DNA from: Bacteroidia bacterium
Lineage (GTDB): Bacteria; Bacteroidota; Bacteroidia; UKL13-3
Assembly: GCA_018058135.1 (NCBI GenBank)
Contig: JAGPCK010000023.1
Location: forward strand, 1 to 42,699
Length of the DNA stretch: 42,699 bases
Reading direction: 5' to 3'
The notes under the pieces are model-generated. The model had not been told where the DNA came from, did no database searches, and saw only the letters and a program-made list of their open reading frames with translations. Below, in pieces: positions 17,716 through 25,814 of this stretch; within the stretch, counting starts at the first letter, position 1; the number at the start of each line of letters is the position of its first letter. The position numbers and the translations under genes were made by a program.

Positions 17716-18246
17716 TTACCAAATGAGGTTTTCACCCTCTTCCACGTTCCATTTGCCTTGTATTTTCATCACTTGCTCCAGCACATCGCGCACACAGCCT
17801 TTGCCCCCTTTTTTAGGAGAGGTGTATAAACTTACCTGCTGAATATCTCCTACAGCATCTTTGGGGCAACAAGGTACACCCACTTGTTTCATGATGGCAC
17901 GGTCAGGGATATCATCGCCCATGTAGAGAATGTGTTCAGTGTTCAGTTGGTGTTCTTTAATGTAGCTGTTAAATTGTTCGAGTTTATTGGCCACACCTGC
18001 ATATATATCGGTAATGCCCAAACCTTGCAAACGTTTTATCACACCGGGAGATTTTCCTCCTGTAATAATAACTATGCGGTAGCCTTTTTTTACGGCCAGT
18101 TGCAAAGCGTATCCGTCTTTGATGTTGAACACACGAAGTTGTTCGCCTGTATCGGTGGCCAGTACGCTGCCATCAGTAAGTACACCGTCCACATCCAACA
18201 TAAACGTGTTTACGTGGTGAAGTTTGTTTAAGAATTCATTGCTCAT
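17716..18246 (-). CDS. kdsC: 3-deoxy-D-manno-octulosonate 8-phosphate phosphatase-like HAD hydrolase
   Basis: This HAD phosphatase of about 176 residues is of the KdsC type, which makes Kdo for lipopolysaccharide. The nucleophile motif is FMLDVDGVLTDG, motif II is VIITGGKSPGV, and motif IV is YMGDDIPDRAIM. The C-terminus has the GGKGCVRDVLEQVM segment seen in KdsC. I start it at the ATG at 18246 (MSNEFL); an upstream ATG at 18264 would add six residues. It lies about 40 bases after the DUF2520 gene. Confidence 0.88.
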   Translation of the reverse strand: MSNEFLNKLHHVNTFMLDVDGVLTDGSVLATDTGEQLRVFNIKDGYALQLAVKKGYRIVIITGGKSPGVIKRLQGLGITDIYAGVANKLEQFNSYIKEHQLNTEHILYMGDDIPDRAIMKQVGVPCCPKDAVGDIQQVSLYTSPKKGGKGCVRDVLEQVMKIQGKWNVEEGENLIW

Positions 18247-18285
18247 TGCTACAAATCTAAACAAATGTGCGGGCTCATGTGTCAG

Positions 18286-19059
18286 TTATGTGTTATGTTT
18301 TTTCTGTATGAGCGCTGTAAGCAATTCATACACCTGCTTTGCCTCGGCATTGTTTTGAAGAAGTTCGAGGTGCTTGTTGATTACACCAGCGTCATTACGT
18401 TTAGCCGGACCGGTTTGAATCTTGTGCGGGTTTTGTTTCTTGGCATCCTCTAAAGCCGCTGTGAGTAAAGGATGCAGCAGGTTGACGGGGAGTTTGTTGG
18501 TTTCGAGTAATTCGTAAGCAGTGCCGTAAAGGTAATTCGTGAAATTGTTGGCAAACACTGCTGCCAGGTGCAGTTGTAATCGTTTGGCTGAATCCATGCG
18601 GTGAACATGGTTCGAAATTCTGTCGGCCAGAATGCTGAGCTTTTCTTCTGATGTACTGTTGTTGCCTTCAATGCAAAGAGGAATGTTCAGAAAATCCTTC
18701 AACTCATTTTTGTTAAAGGTTTGTACCGGGTAAAAAACTCCATACTGATAAGAGCTCTTATTTAAAATATCTAATGGCGTACTACCTGAACAATGTGCTA
18801 CTACCTGTTGCCCCAAATTGAGTTGTGCCGCAATGGACGCAATGGCTGAGTCTTTTACACACAGCAACACCATATCGGCTGTGGGGTCAATATTACTGAG
18901 GTTGGTATCAGCCGATGCATTCACTTCTTTTGCTAATGCATTTGAATGGTTGAGGTGCTGGCTGATAACCTGCAACACCGTTTGGCCATTGTGGTGTAAG
19001 GAATGGGCCAAATTCCACGCGAGGTTTCCGGCACCGATGATGGTAATTTTGTAAGACAT
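18286..19059 (-). CDS. Rossmann-fold/DUF2520 NAD(P)-binding protein
   Basis: This 257-residue protein has an N-terminal dinucleotide-binding motif IGAGNLAWNLAHSL and a C-terminal helical DUF2520 domain (LQLHLAAVFANNFTNYLYG). It resembles ProC/6-phosphogluconate dehydrogenase-like reductases, but the substrate is not known. It lies 5 bases downstream of ccmF and precedes kdsC, a gene order I associate with Bacteroidota. Confidence 0.87.
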   Translation of the reverse strand: MSYKITIIGAGNLAWNLAHSLHHNGQTVLQVISQHLNHSNALAKEVNASADTNLSNIDPTADMVLLCVKDSAIASIAAQLNLGQQVVAHCSGSTPLDILNKSSYQYGVFYPVQTFNKNELKDFLNIPLCIEGNNSTSEEKLSILADRISNHVHRMDSAKRLQLHLAAVFANNFTNYLYGTAYELLETNKLPVNLLHPLLTAALEDAKKQNPHKIQTGPAKRNDAGVINKHLELLQNNAEAKQVYELLTALIQKKHNT

Positions 19060-19064
19060 GGCAG

Positions 19065-21485
19065 TTAATTACTGCGTCTAATTTCGGTAATTCTGCGTTT
19101 AATACTCAATAAAAATCCGATAATCATCACAATGGTTCCGCCCCACAGGAAGTTGATGTAAGGAAATACAATGGCTTTCATGATGATGAAATTTTTACGC
19201 GGACTACGTTCGGCAGTTTCTATCAGGATATGTTCTGTTTTAGGATCGATGTTCATAAAACGGAAACGCAGTCCGGTTTCATCGCTCACTTTTTCAATGC
19301 TTACAATACCGTTACCTTCAATGGCGTAAACGGGTTCAACGGTGTAGGTACTGTCCAGGGTTACTATACGTATTTTTGCAGCTACGGCTAAATCAACATT
19401 AGCTAATTCAGGCGAACTGCTGCGGTCAACTTTGGTGTGCAATCCGTCAAAGTAAACCATGCCGTTGTTGGTACGTACACTGTCACCCTGTTTCAACTCG
19501 TGTTTCTTTTCGTTGTGGAAAGGCGCATCATTTTCTTCGTTCTTCTTAGGAACTGAGCTTACATAAGTGAATACATCATGCGATAAATAGTGTCGAGTAT
19601 CGGGGTTGGCAATAAAGCCCATCTTCGGATTAATCTGTCCGTTAGGATAAAGCATAAAGGTGTTTTTTACATTCCCTTCTTTATCCAACTGTTCATAACG
19701 CACCTTGTAGTAAATATTTACCCACTTACTGGAGTCGCCTAAATAGGTTACCCGGTAGTTATTCATGTCAACAGGTTTGCCTTGTTCGAGGTAAATGTTT
19801 TCGTAATTTTCTCGCACGGTTTTCTGATCTTCACCATCAAAAAATGCCTGCCCGGTATTGTTGCGGGAGATTACATTTTTATTGGCTGAAGAAACCAATA
19901 CACCAATAAGCATAAGTCCGAAACCAATGTGGGCCACAGATGCTCCCGATACTTTTATCTTGCCCTGTATAAAAGGCCAGGCGGTTTTAAAGTTAACCAC
20001 AATGGTGTAAACGGAGGCAAACAATAAAATGAAGTACAGCCAGTTGTTTAACTCAAACCACCAAAAAGCCATACCGGTTAACACCAATGAAATACTTCCG
20101 AGAACAGCCGCCTCTTTCCAGAATTTTTTGCTGTCTGTTTTCAGGTACTTGAGTAATTGTGCTGTTGCTGTTAGCAAAGCAATCAGTATGGCAATGGGCA
20201 ATTGCCATTTGTTGTAGTGAGCAATTACATCAGTAGGTGGCGCCATGTTGCTGCCAAATACTTTATTGATAACGGGCAGGGATGTAGTGAGTATTATTTG
20301 GAAGGCAGATACAATTAATACCAATGCACCTATGAACATCCAAAACTCACGTGAGTAAGCATTTTCTTCTAATGGAGTTGTGGGTATTTTTTTCCAGTGT
20401 ACCACCATAAGCACTATGGCCAATACAAGGAACATCAGCAGAAATACCAGTAACTGGCCGCTCATACCTAAGTCGGTAAAGGAGTGTACAGAGGAGTTGC
20501 CCAAAATACCGCTGCGGGTTAAGAACGTGGCATACAGCACAAGCACAAAACTGGTAATCACCATAAGGTAACTGAAGTGCAGGGCCGTTTTGCGCGCTTT
20601 GTAGATGAGCATGGTATGTACCGCACCAATCAGAATTAACCAGGGGATAAGTGAGGCATTTTCTACAGGGTCCCAGGCCCAGTAACCGCCAAAACTCAAT
20701 GATTCATAAGCCCAGAAACCGCCCATAATAATGCCTGTTCCCAATACCATTACTCCAATGAGTGCCCAGGGCAAAGCAGGCTTAATCCACTCGGTATATT
20801 TTTTCTGCATCAAGGCTGCCATGGCATATGCAAACGGAACAATGGTACAGGCAAAACCAAAGAACAAGGTAGGCGGATGAATGACCATCCAGTAATTCTG
20901 TAGCAGCGGATTTAAACCATTGCCGTCTTTAATGCGGGTAAGGTAATCGGGCATGCTGAAAATAGGGCCGCTTTCATTTACTATGCGCATCAACTCAAAC
21001 GGACTGCTGCCTAATTTGTAGCCAAAAACTTTAACTCCGACAAGCATGGAGGTGAGTGCAATTTGCGAAAGGCTAAGCACAAACATTACGGGGTATTTCC
21101 ATTCTTTGGCAGTAAAGAGCAGAATTAATCCCAGCACCATGTGCCAGAAGATCCACAGCAGAAAACTTCCTTCCTGACCTTCCCAAAAACAGGATATCAT
21201 GTAATACCAAGGCAGGTCGGTTGACGAGTGCTGCCAGGCATACTGGTATTCGAAGTAGTGGCTGTAAATATTATAGAACAGAGAAGCTACAATGCTGAGC
21301 ACAGCGGCTGCGTGCAGGTAAAAACCAATAACGGCCGATTTACCCCAACCGGTTTCATCGGGTGAGCGAAAGGCTTTGAAAAAAGCGGCACTGCTGAATA
21401 TGGCTGTGGCAAAGGCGAGAACTACTGAGAAATGCCCCAGATTTCCGGGTAACAAATGTTCTCCTTCAAAAATAATTTCCTGCAT
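19065..21485 (-). CDS. ccmF: Cytochrome c maturation haem lyase subunit CcmF
   Basis: This 806-residue inner-membrane protein has about fifteen hydrophobic helices. The WWD haem-handling loop is seen as GGYWAWDPVENASLIPW, and further conserved His/Trp segments are MVIHPPTLFFGFACTIVPF and FHFSYLMV-like regions. A large periplasmic part lies near residues 530-770, followed by a last helix. It takes haem from CcmE and attaches it to apocytochrome c. It is directly downstream of ccmE. Confidence 0.94.
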   Translation of the reverse strand: MQEIIFEGEHLLPGNLGHFSVVLAFATAIFSSAAFFKAFRSPDETGWGKSAVIGFYLHAAAVLSIVASLFYNIYSHYFEYQYAWQHSSTDLPWYYMISCFWEGQEGSFLLWIFWHMVLGLILLFTAKEWKYPVMFVLSLSQIALTSMLVGVKVFGYKLGSSPFELMRIVNESGPIFSMPDYLTRIKDGNGLNPLLQNYWMVIHPPTLFFGFACTIVPFAYAMAALMQKKYTEWIKPALPWALIGVMVLGTGIIMGGFWAYESLSFGGYWAWDPVENASLIPWLILIGAVHTMLIYKARKTALHFSYLMVITSFVLVLYATFLTRSGILGNSSVHSFTDLGMSGQLLVFLLMFLVLAIVLMVVHWKKIPTTPLEENAYSREFWMFIGALVLIVSAFQIILTTSLPVINKVFGSNMAPPTDVIAHYNKWQLPIAILIALLTATAQLLKYLKTDSKKFWKEAAVLGSISLVLTGMAFWWFELNNWLYFILLFASVYTIVVNFKTAWPFIQGKIKVSGASVAHIGFGLMLIGVLVSSANKNVISRNNTGQAFFDGEDQKTVRENYENIYLEQGKPVDMNNYRVTYLGDSSKWVNIYYKVRYEQLDKEGNVKNTFMLYPNGQINPKMGFIANPDTRHYLSHDVFTYVSSVPKKNEENDAPFHNEKKHELKQGDSVRTNNGMVYFDGLHTKVDRSSSPELANVDLAVAAKIRIVTLDSTYTVEPVYAIEGNGIVSIEKVSDETGLRFRFMNIDPKTEHILIETAERSPRKNFIIMKAIVFPYINFLWGGTIVMIIGFLLSIKRRITEIRRSN

Positions 21486-21494
21486 GTTTGGGGT

Positions 21495-21887
21495 CTAAAG
21501 TTCTCCGGGTTTTTGTCCTTCCGTGTATTTAGACGGGCATTTCAAAAGTATTTGTGAGGCTTCGAATTCGTCTTTGTTCAGGGCTTTACCCACGATTACA
21601 ATTTTCTCAGAGCGTTCGAAATCCTGCGGTTTGGTGTTGTGGTATATCACTTTCATTTCCATGCCCAAACTATCCTGCATATAGAAACTGAAGTGATTCG
21701 CGTCTTTTTCGGGATTATATTCTAGCGGTTTGTCGCGGTTAAGTGAACCAATTACGTGGTATTCTGAGCCTATGTTTTCCACTGCTGTATCAAAGGCTAC
21801 GTAGGTACTGCTGTCACCGTATGTGCTTACAATAGCACCAATAGCAGTGGCAATAAGAACAATGGCAATAATGTATTTGATCTTCAT
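21495..21887 (-). CDS. ccmE: Haem chaperone CcmE, CxxxY variant
   Basis: This 130-residue protein has an N-terminal anchor helix and an OB-fold periplasmic domain. In the E. coli-type chaperone haem is bound by His in a HxxxY motif. Here the corresponding segment is LLKCPSKYTEG, so the haem-attaching residue is Cys (C117) and the ligand Tyr is Y121. This is the CxxxY class known from some anaerobes and archaea. It lies between ccmD and ccmF. Confidence 0.9.
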   Translation of the reverse strand: MKIKYIIAIVLIATAIGAIVSTYGDSSTYVAFDTAVENIGSEYHVIGSLNRDKPLEYNPEKDANHFSFYMQDSLGMEMKVIYHNTKPQDFERSEKIVIVGKALNKDEFEASQILLKCPSKYTEGQKPGEL

Positions 21888-21908
21888 CGTATATTTTCTG
21901 TTCTCTGA

Positions 21909-22133
21909 TTAACTTTTACCTGTAGGAATTTGTTTTTCGATGCGCCCCACTTTTCGGTCAATAAAAAGCAGGTACACCACAATGCCGGTAAAAATTACAG
22001 CAATTACAGCAACCACCACCATCAGCTTGTTGTCAGAACCTTCAGCTTCAGCGGCTGCACTGCCGGTAACAGATAATATATCCAGATTTGGAATGTGAAA
22101 CAGACTTAAAAAAAATGCGATCACTGCTTTCAT
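21909..22133 (-). CDS. ccmD: CcmD-like small membrane protein
   Basis: This 74-residue protein has a signal-like first helix and a central transmembrane segment (VVVAVIAVIFTGIVVYLLFI) followed by a basic tail. CcmD proteins are short, single-helix partners that help release holo-CcmE from CcmC. The call rests mainly on position, two bases after ccmC and just before ccmE, because CcmD sequence is weakly conserved. Confidence 0.75.
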   Translation of the reverse strand: MKAVIAFFLSLFHIPNLDILSVTGSAAAEAEGSDNKLMVVVAVIAVIFTGIVVYLLFIDRKVGRIEKQIPTGKS

Positions 22134-22135
22134 AA

Positions 22136-22798
22136 TCAGTTGTCGTTTAACGTTTGTTCAATCTTTTTAATTCGAACGCGAATTGTCGCAATCCACGTGC
22201 CAAGAAGCGTCCATCCGAGCACTGCGGGATAAAAAACCATACGCATGTTGCTGTCTAAATCGTATTGGTTAAATCCAGGGTTTCCTCCGTTGCCGGGGTG
22301 AAGTGAAGCGGTAAGCCTCGGTAATACAAATATCAGCACCACAAAAACGGGGAATGCAAATATATTGTAAACGGCTGAAATTCTTGCTCTTTTTTCTACA
22401 TCTTCTAAAGCATCTCTCAACACTGTGTAAGCTAAATAAATCAGCATGCCAATGGCTGCGCTGTTCAGCTTGGGGTCATTGGTCCACCAGGTGCCCCAGG
22501 TATTTTTGGCCCAAATCATACCGGTGAGTAATCCCAACACTCCGAAAAATATTCCTGAAAAGGCTAGTTGTGAAGCAATAATGTCGTATTGACGCTGGTT
22601 GGTGCTCAGGTAAACTATGCTGTAAACGGTAGACGCCAGCAGCAGCAGTAACATACTGAACCACATGGGCACATGAAAATACAGGTTGCGGATAGACTCT
22701 TCCAGAATGGGTAAATGAGGCACCGGACCCGTAAGTCCCTGAAAGATGGTGTAGTAGAGTAATACCACACACAGTATTTTCCACCAGTGTTTAGCCAT
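22136..22798 (-). CDS. ccmC: Haem exporter CcmC
   Basis: This protein of about 220 residues has six hydrophobic helices and the Trp-rich periplasmic signature MIWAKNTWGTWWTNDPKL, the WWD domain, with His residues in flanking loops. It loads haem onto CcmE. I start at ATG 22798 (MAKHWWK). A TTG four codons upstream lies inside a -7 promoter element and so is unlikely to be translated. The N-terminus then has only about 4-5 bases of leader. Confidence 0.92.
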   Translation of the reverse strand: MAKHWWKILCVVLLYYTIFQGLTGPVPHLPILEESIRNLYFHVPMWFSMLLLLLASTVYSIVYLSTNQRQYDIIASQLAFSGIFFGVLGLLTGMIWAKNTWGTWWTNDPKLNSAAIGMLIYLAYTVLRDALEDVEKRARISAVYNIFAFPVFVVLIFVLPRLTASLHPGNGGNPGFNQYDLDSNMRMVFYPAVLGWTLLGTWIATIRVRIKKIEQTLNDN

Positions 22799-22807
22799 AA
22801 AGCGGTG

Positions 22808-22815
22808 CAAAGTTA
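22808..22815 (-). promoter_or_regulatory. -7 promoter element of ccmCDEF
   Basis: The minus strand reads TAACTTTG, a full TAnnTTTG match, 9 bases before the ccmC ATG at 22798. Together with the repeat-filled gap after ccmB it suggests ccmC has its own promoter. Confidence 0.55.
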
Positions 22816-22861
22816 GCCAATGCAGCTAAGTATGGAAATGAAAAGGGAAATTAATTTTTAA

Positions 22862-22936
22862 TGCGAAGCGGAGCTCAGTGCAGTTGATTCTTAATGAATA
22901 CTCAATCATTCAACATTAAGAATTAATCACTCAAAA
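22862..22936. repeat. Dispersed intergenic repeat, inverted copy
   Basis: The ccmB-ccmC gap has ATGCGAAGCG, then GATTCTTAATGAATACTCAAT and TTCAACATTAAGAATTAA. The last is the reverse complement of the TTAATTCTTAATGTTGAA words found at 10404 and in 23626-23903. Confidence 0.55.
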
Positions 22937-22944
22937 TTAGCACC

Positions 22945-23604
22945 TCAGTCTTTCCAGATAAATGGAAACAGGATGTAAGCCAGCACCGCGATAATGAGGT
23001 TGATGAGCAGTATTACGGAAAAATCCTGGTAGAAGGTACTGTAGTCCAATCCGTCAACGGCTTTTTTGGCTACTTTAATGGTGACCAGCAACAACGGTAT
23101 GATTACCGGAAAACTCAGAATGGGCATAAGCACGTGGCTGTTGTTGGCCTTGGAAGCAATGGCCGATACCATAGTAAAACAAGCGGCCAATCCCATACTT
23201 CCCAGTGCTGAGGTGAGCGTAAAGGCCCACATATTCTGAATAATGTTGCCGATAAGGGTGCAATACACCAGCAAACACAACAGGCTCAGCACAAGCATGA
23301 GCAGTGTGTTGTAAATCATTTTGGAGAGTATGATGCCCTGCGCACTGGCAATGGTGTAGTAATACAACATGCGTCCACGGCTTTCTCCGATAAAAGATTT
23401 GGCCACCGCACTCACACTACTGAACAGCATGATAATCCAAAACAGCGCATTCCAACTGGCGGGATTGACTACATGAAAAGAAAGGAAAGCCACAAATACA
23501 GAAGATATCACGTAGAGCAACATCCCGTTAATGGCATAACGTTGTCTCCACTCGGTGAGCAGTTCCTTCTTCAGCAATACGCTTACTTCATGCTTTAAAG
23601 TCAT
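22945..23604 (-). CDS. ccmB: Haem exporter ABC permease CcmB
   Basis: This 219-residue protein has six hydrophobic helices and matches CcmB: KKELLTEWRQRYAINGMLLY at the start, then FIGESRGRMLYYYTIASAQGIILSK, the segment coupling to the ATPase. With CcmA (not in this window) it drives transfer of haem-loaded CcmE. It lies upstream of ccmC, separated by about 140 bases of repeat-rich sequence. Confidence 0.9.
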   Translation of the reverse strand: MTLKHEVSVLLKKELLTEWRQRYAINGMLLYVISSVFVAFLSFHVVNPASWNALFWIIMLFSSVSAVAKSFIGESRGRMLYYYTIASAQGIILSKMIYNTLLMLVLSLLCLLVYCTLIGNIIQNMWAFTLTSALGSMGLAACFTMVSAIASKANNSHVLMPILSFPVIIPLLLVTIKVAKKAVDGLDYSTFYQDFSVILLINLIIAVLAYILFPFIWKD

Positions 23605-24017
23605 GGGGCGAAATTACAACTTTTGCGCTTCGCTTAATGTTGAATTTTTAATGCTTAATTCTTAATTAAACGTCTTCAGTTAAATATGATTTAATCTGTG
23701 TGAATCTGTGGAATCAGTGGCAAGAAACGCTTCGCTTAATGTTGAATTCCTAATTCTTAATGTCCAATGGAGTCCTTTTGGGGTGTTTAAGTGGATAAGT
23801 GTTTTGGTGTTTATGTGGGGCATTTATTTAAGCCACAGATTTCACAGATAAGAAAATTAATCAGTGTAATCAGTGGCAGTCCTGCGCTTCGCTTAATGTT
23901 GAAACGAAGTTCACCGTTGCTAATTCTTAATATTTAATGAGGGCTTCCGTTAAATGTGATATAATTTGTGAAATCAGTGTTAATCAGTGGCAGCATATCG
24001 GTAGTGTAAACAGAACC
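23605..24017. repeat. Gene-free stretch with a cluster of short interspersed repeats
   Basis: No credible gene lies here. The 19-base word CGCTTCGCTTAATGTTGAA occurs exactly at 23626-23644, 23728-23746 and 23885-23903. It alternates with AATCAGTGGCA-ending units at about 23712-23722, 23868-23878 and 23982-23992. One of these makes an imperfect hairpin: GCCACAGATT (23832-23841) pairs with AATCAGTGGC near 23877 with one mismatch. TTAATTCTTAAT words sit between. A relative of the second unit occurs at about 32645-32675. Confidence 0.7.
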
Positions 24018-24710
24018 CTACTGCTTAGGTGCGGGAACAGGTTGGCACTCTATAGTGAGTTGTTTTACCCATTGCTTTTTCTTTTCGTCCCAGTATTCTT
24101 TATCTGTGGGTGTCAGGTGCTCCATGGGCATTTGTGTATCCACTTTAGTTAAAGGTTGATTGGTGCTGCTGAAGGTAATTTCAGTCTCATACCAATACCT
24201 GCTGGCCCCCGGATTCATACTGGTGTTGGCGCTTTCTACCGAGCCGTTGGGGCGGTGTTTCAGGATGGTGACGATGGAGTAGGAGAAGTGTTTGTCTTCG
24301 AAGGTATAGGTGAGCTGTCCGTTCATGTCAAAGAGCTGAATGGTGCGCTCATCATTTTTCCACGGACTGGTTTTTACGGATATTTTTTTGCTGTTGCTGT
24401 AGTAAACGTATTGCGTGTCGGTGGGCATTTTGTAAACCGGAGTTTTTACAGGTTTTTTCTCGGGAGTTTTTTTGACAGGGTTGGGAGTTGTAATTTTTTT
24501 GATTGGTTGAGGTGTTGTTTTCTTTAGCTGTTGAACAGTATCGGTGTGTTCGATTACTACCTGCCTTTTATGTACCTGGACAGTTTCCGTTTCGTATACT
24601 ATCACCTTTTTTCTATGGTACACGGTATCGGTATCCTGCGTTGTGCCGTTGTTTTCAGCCGTACAACCCCAGATAAGCGCCATGATCAAAAGTGGTAAGA
24701 TGATTCGCAT
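24018..24710 (-). CDS. Lipoprotein of unknown function
   Basis: This 230-residue protein has a signal peptide ending ALIWGC, a lipobox. Residues 20-95 are a Thr/Lys/Pro/Val-rich spacer with repeats of KK-TP and QVHKRQVV type, likely extended. The C-terminal part (about 105-225) has beta-hairpin-like sequence, including LFDMNGQLTYTFED, and could be a small folded domain. I do not recognise the family. The gene lies alone, 30 bases after the start of the MobA-fusion transcript's 3' end. Confidence 0.78.
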   Translation of the reverse strand: MRIILPLLIMALIWGCTAENNGTTQDTDTVYHRKKVIVYETETVQVHKRQVVIEHTDTVQQLKKTTPQPIKKITTPNPVKKTPEKKPVKTPVYKMPTDTQYVYYSNSKKISVKTSPWKNDERTIQLFDMNGQLTYTFEDKHFSYSIVTILKHRPNGSVESANTSMNPGASRYWYETEITFSSTNQPLTKVDTQMPMEHLTPTDKEYWDEKKKQWVKQLTIECQPVPAPKQ

Positions 24711-24740
24711 GTGACTCTCTTAGCTAAAATGATTCCAAAA

Positions 24741-25814
24741 TTACGGAGTATTGTTTTTCAGGTCAGCCGGACTATCCACACTTTTTATGGCACGTGAGTC
24801 GGGGGCGAAAATATATTTGGTGCGAATGGTTTGCAAAAAATGACGGAGAGAGGTTTGGCCGCTGTTAAAATATTCCCGCATTTTGATAGCTGTTTGCGGT
24901 TCGTATATCGCCAGTAAAGGTTCTGCAAAACCGTCATCGTTCTTGAAACAAACGGCATCATATTCTGCTTCCCGTGCTTCGATGAGGGCCTGTATATCAG
25001 CCGAGGTGAGGAATGGGTAATCACAACCCGCAACCAGTAAAGCCTGATTGTGGTTCTGCTGAAAAACACTGAGCACACCCGTCATTGGGCCTGCACCGGC
25101 AAAGGTGGTTTCATCAGGTATTACTACCGCATTGGTTGCTAGCTTTTCTTTTTGTTCAGCATTGCAGGAAATAACTACATCGTTACACAACGGAAACAAT
25201 AGTTGTTGAACATGGTACACCTGTTCTGTTTGGTGGTATTTGATAAAGGCTTTATCGGTTCCCATGCGGGTGCTTTGACCTCCGCACAACACTACTCCCG
25301 TAAGCGATGCAGGAGAATAAGCCTCATTCAGGAAATACTCTTTAGGTAGTAACGTGGCCTTGGGAATATTATAATGTAACAAAGCTTCCTGTAATAAATA
25401 ATCTCGGATGATGAGCAACAGTTTAGTGCTTGTAGTGTGTTGTTTGAAATGTTCAATTACACTGGTAATGGCCGGTTCCAAACCTTCTTTACGGTCCATT
25501 TCCAAACGGCCTATTTCATCTACTACTATCCAATCTAAATTTTTATTTAGTGCGCTGGTAAGTGTTTCCTGTGCCAGAGCAAACACGTTTTTATCAAATA
25601 CAAACCTGCCTATTTCAATACCTTCCTCACCTGTTGTCAATTGCAGGTTGTGGTAGGTTTTTTCGTGAATCAGGTACAGTTTGCGTTGTCCGTTTACATC
25701 AGGTGTAAGTATTCCACCAGTGTTGTGTTGTGCAGGCTGAGACAGCCAGTTCATCAGCAAAGTAGTTTTGCCGGTTTGAATGGGCTCACTTAATATGTAA
25801 ATGTTATTCTGCAT
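24741..25814 (-). CDS. THEP1-like P-loop NTPase fused to MobA-type nucleotidyltransferase
   Basis: This fusion of about 357 residues has an N-terminal nucleoside-triphosphatase (THEP1/DUF2478-like) with SEPIQTGKTTLL as its P-loop and WIVVDEIGRLEM as Walker B. The C-terminal half is MobA-like: VVLCGGQSTRMGTDKA (nucleotide-binding), GAGPMTGVL, and VAGCDYPFLT (metal-binding). MobA adds GMP to molybdopterin; whether this one acts on molybdopterin or another cofactor is not shown, and no other mo- genes are in the window. I start at ATG 25814, overlapping the upstream gene by 11 bases. Confidence 0.85.
   Translation of the reverse strand: MQNNIYILSEPIQTGKTTLLMNWLSQPAQHNTGGILTPDVNGQRKLYLIHEKTYHNLQLTTGEEGIEIGRFVFDKNVFALAQETLTSALNKNLDWIVVDEIGRLEMDRKEGLEPAITSVIEHFKQHTTSTKLLLIIRDYLLQEALLHYNIPKATLLPKEYFLNEAYSPASLTGVVLCGGQSTRMGTDKAFIKYHQTEQVYHVQQLLFPLCNDVVISCNAEQKEKLATNAVVIPDETTFAGAGPMTGVLSVFQQNHNQALLVAGCDYPFLTSADIQALIEAREAEYDAVCFKNDDGFAEPLLAIYEPQTAIKMREYFNSGQTSLRHFLQTIRTKYIFAPDSRAIKSVDSPADLKNNTP

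Noticed and set aside
22799..22810. TTG start for ccmC
   Set aside because: The TTG is part of the TAACTTTG promoter element, so it would not be in the mRNA.
23605..24017. tRNA or structural RNA
   Set aside because: No cloverleaf or known RNA motif; only short interspersed repeats with partial hairpins.
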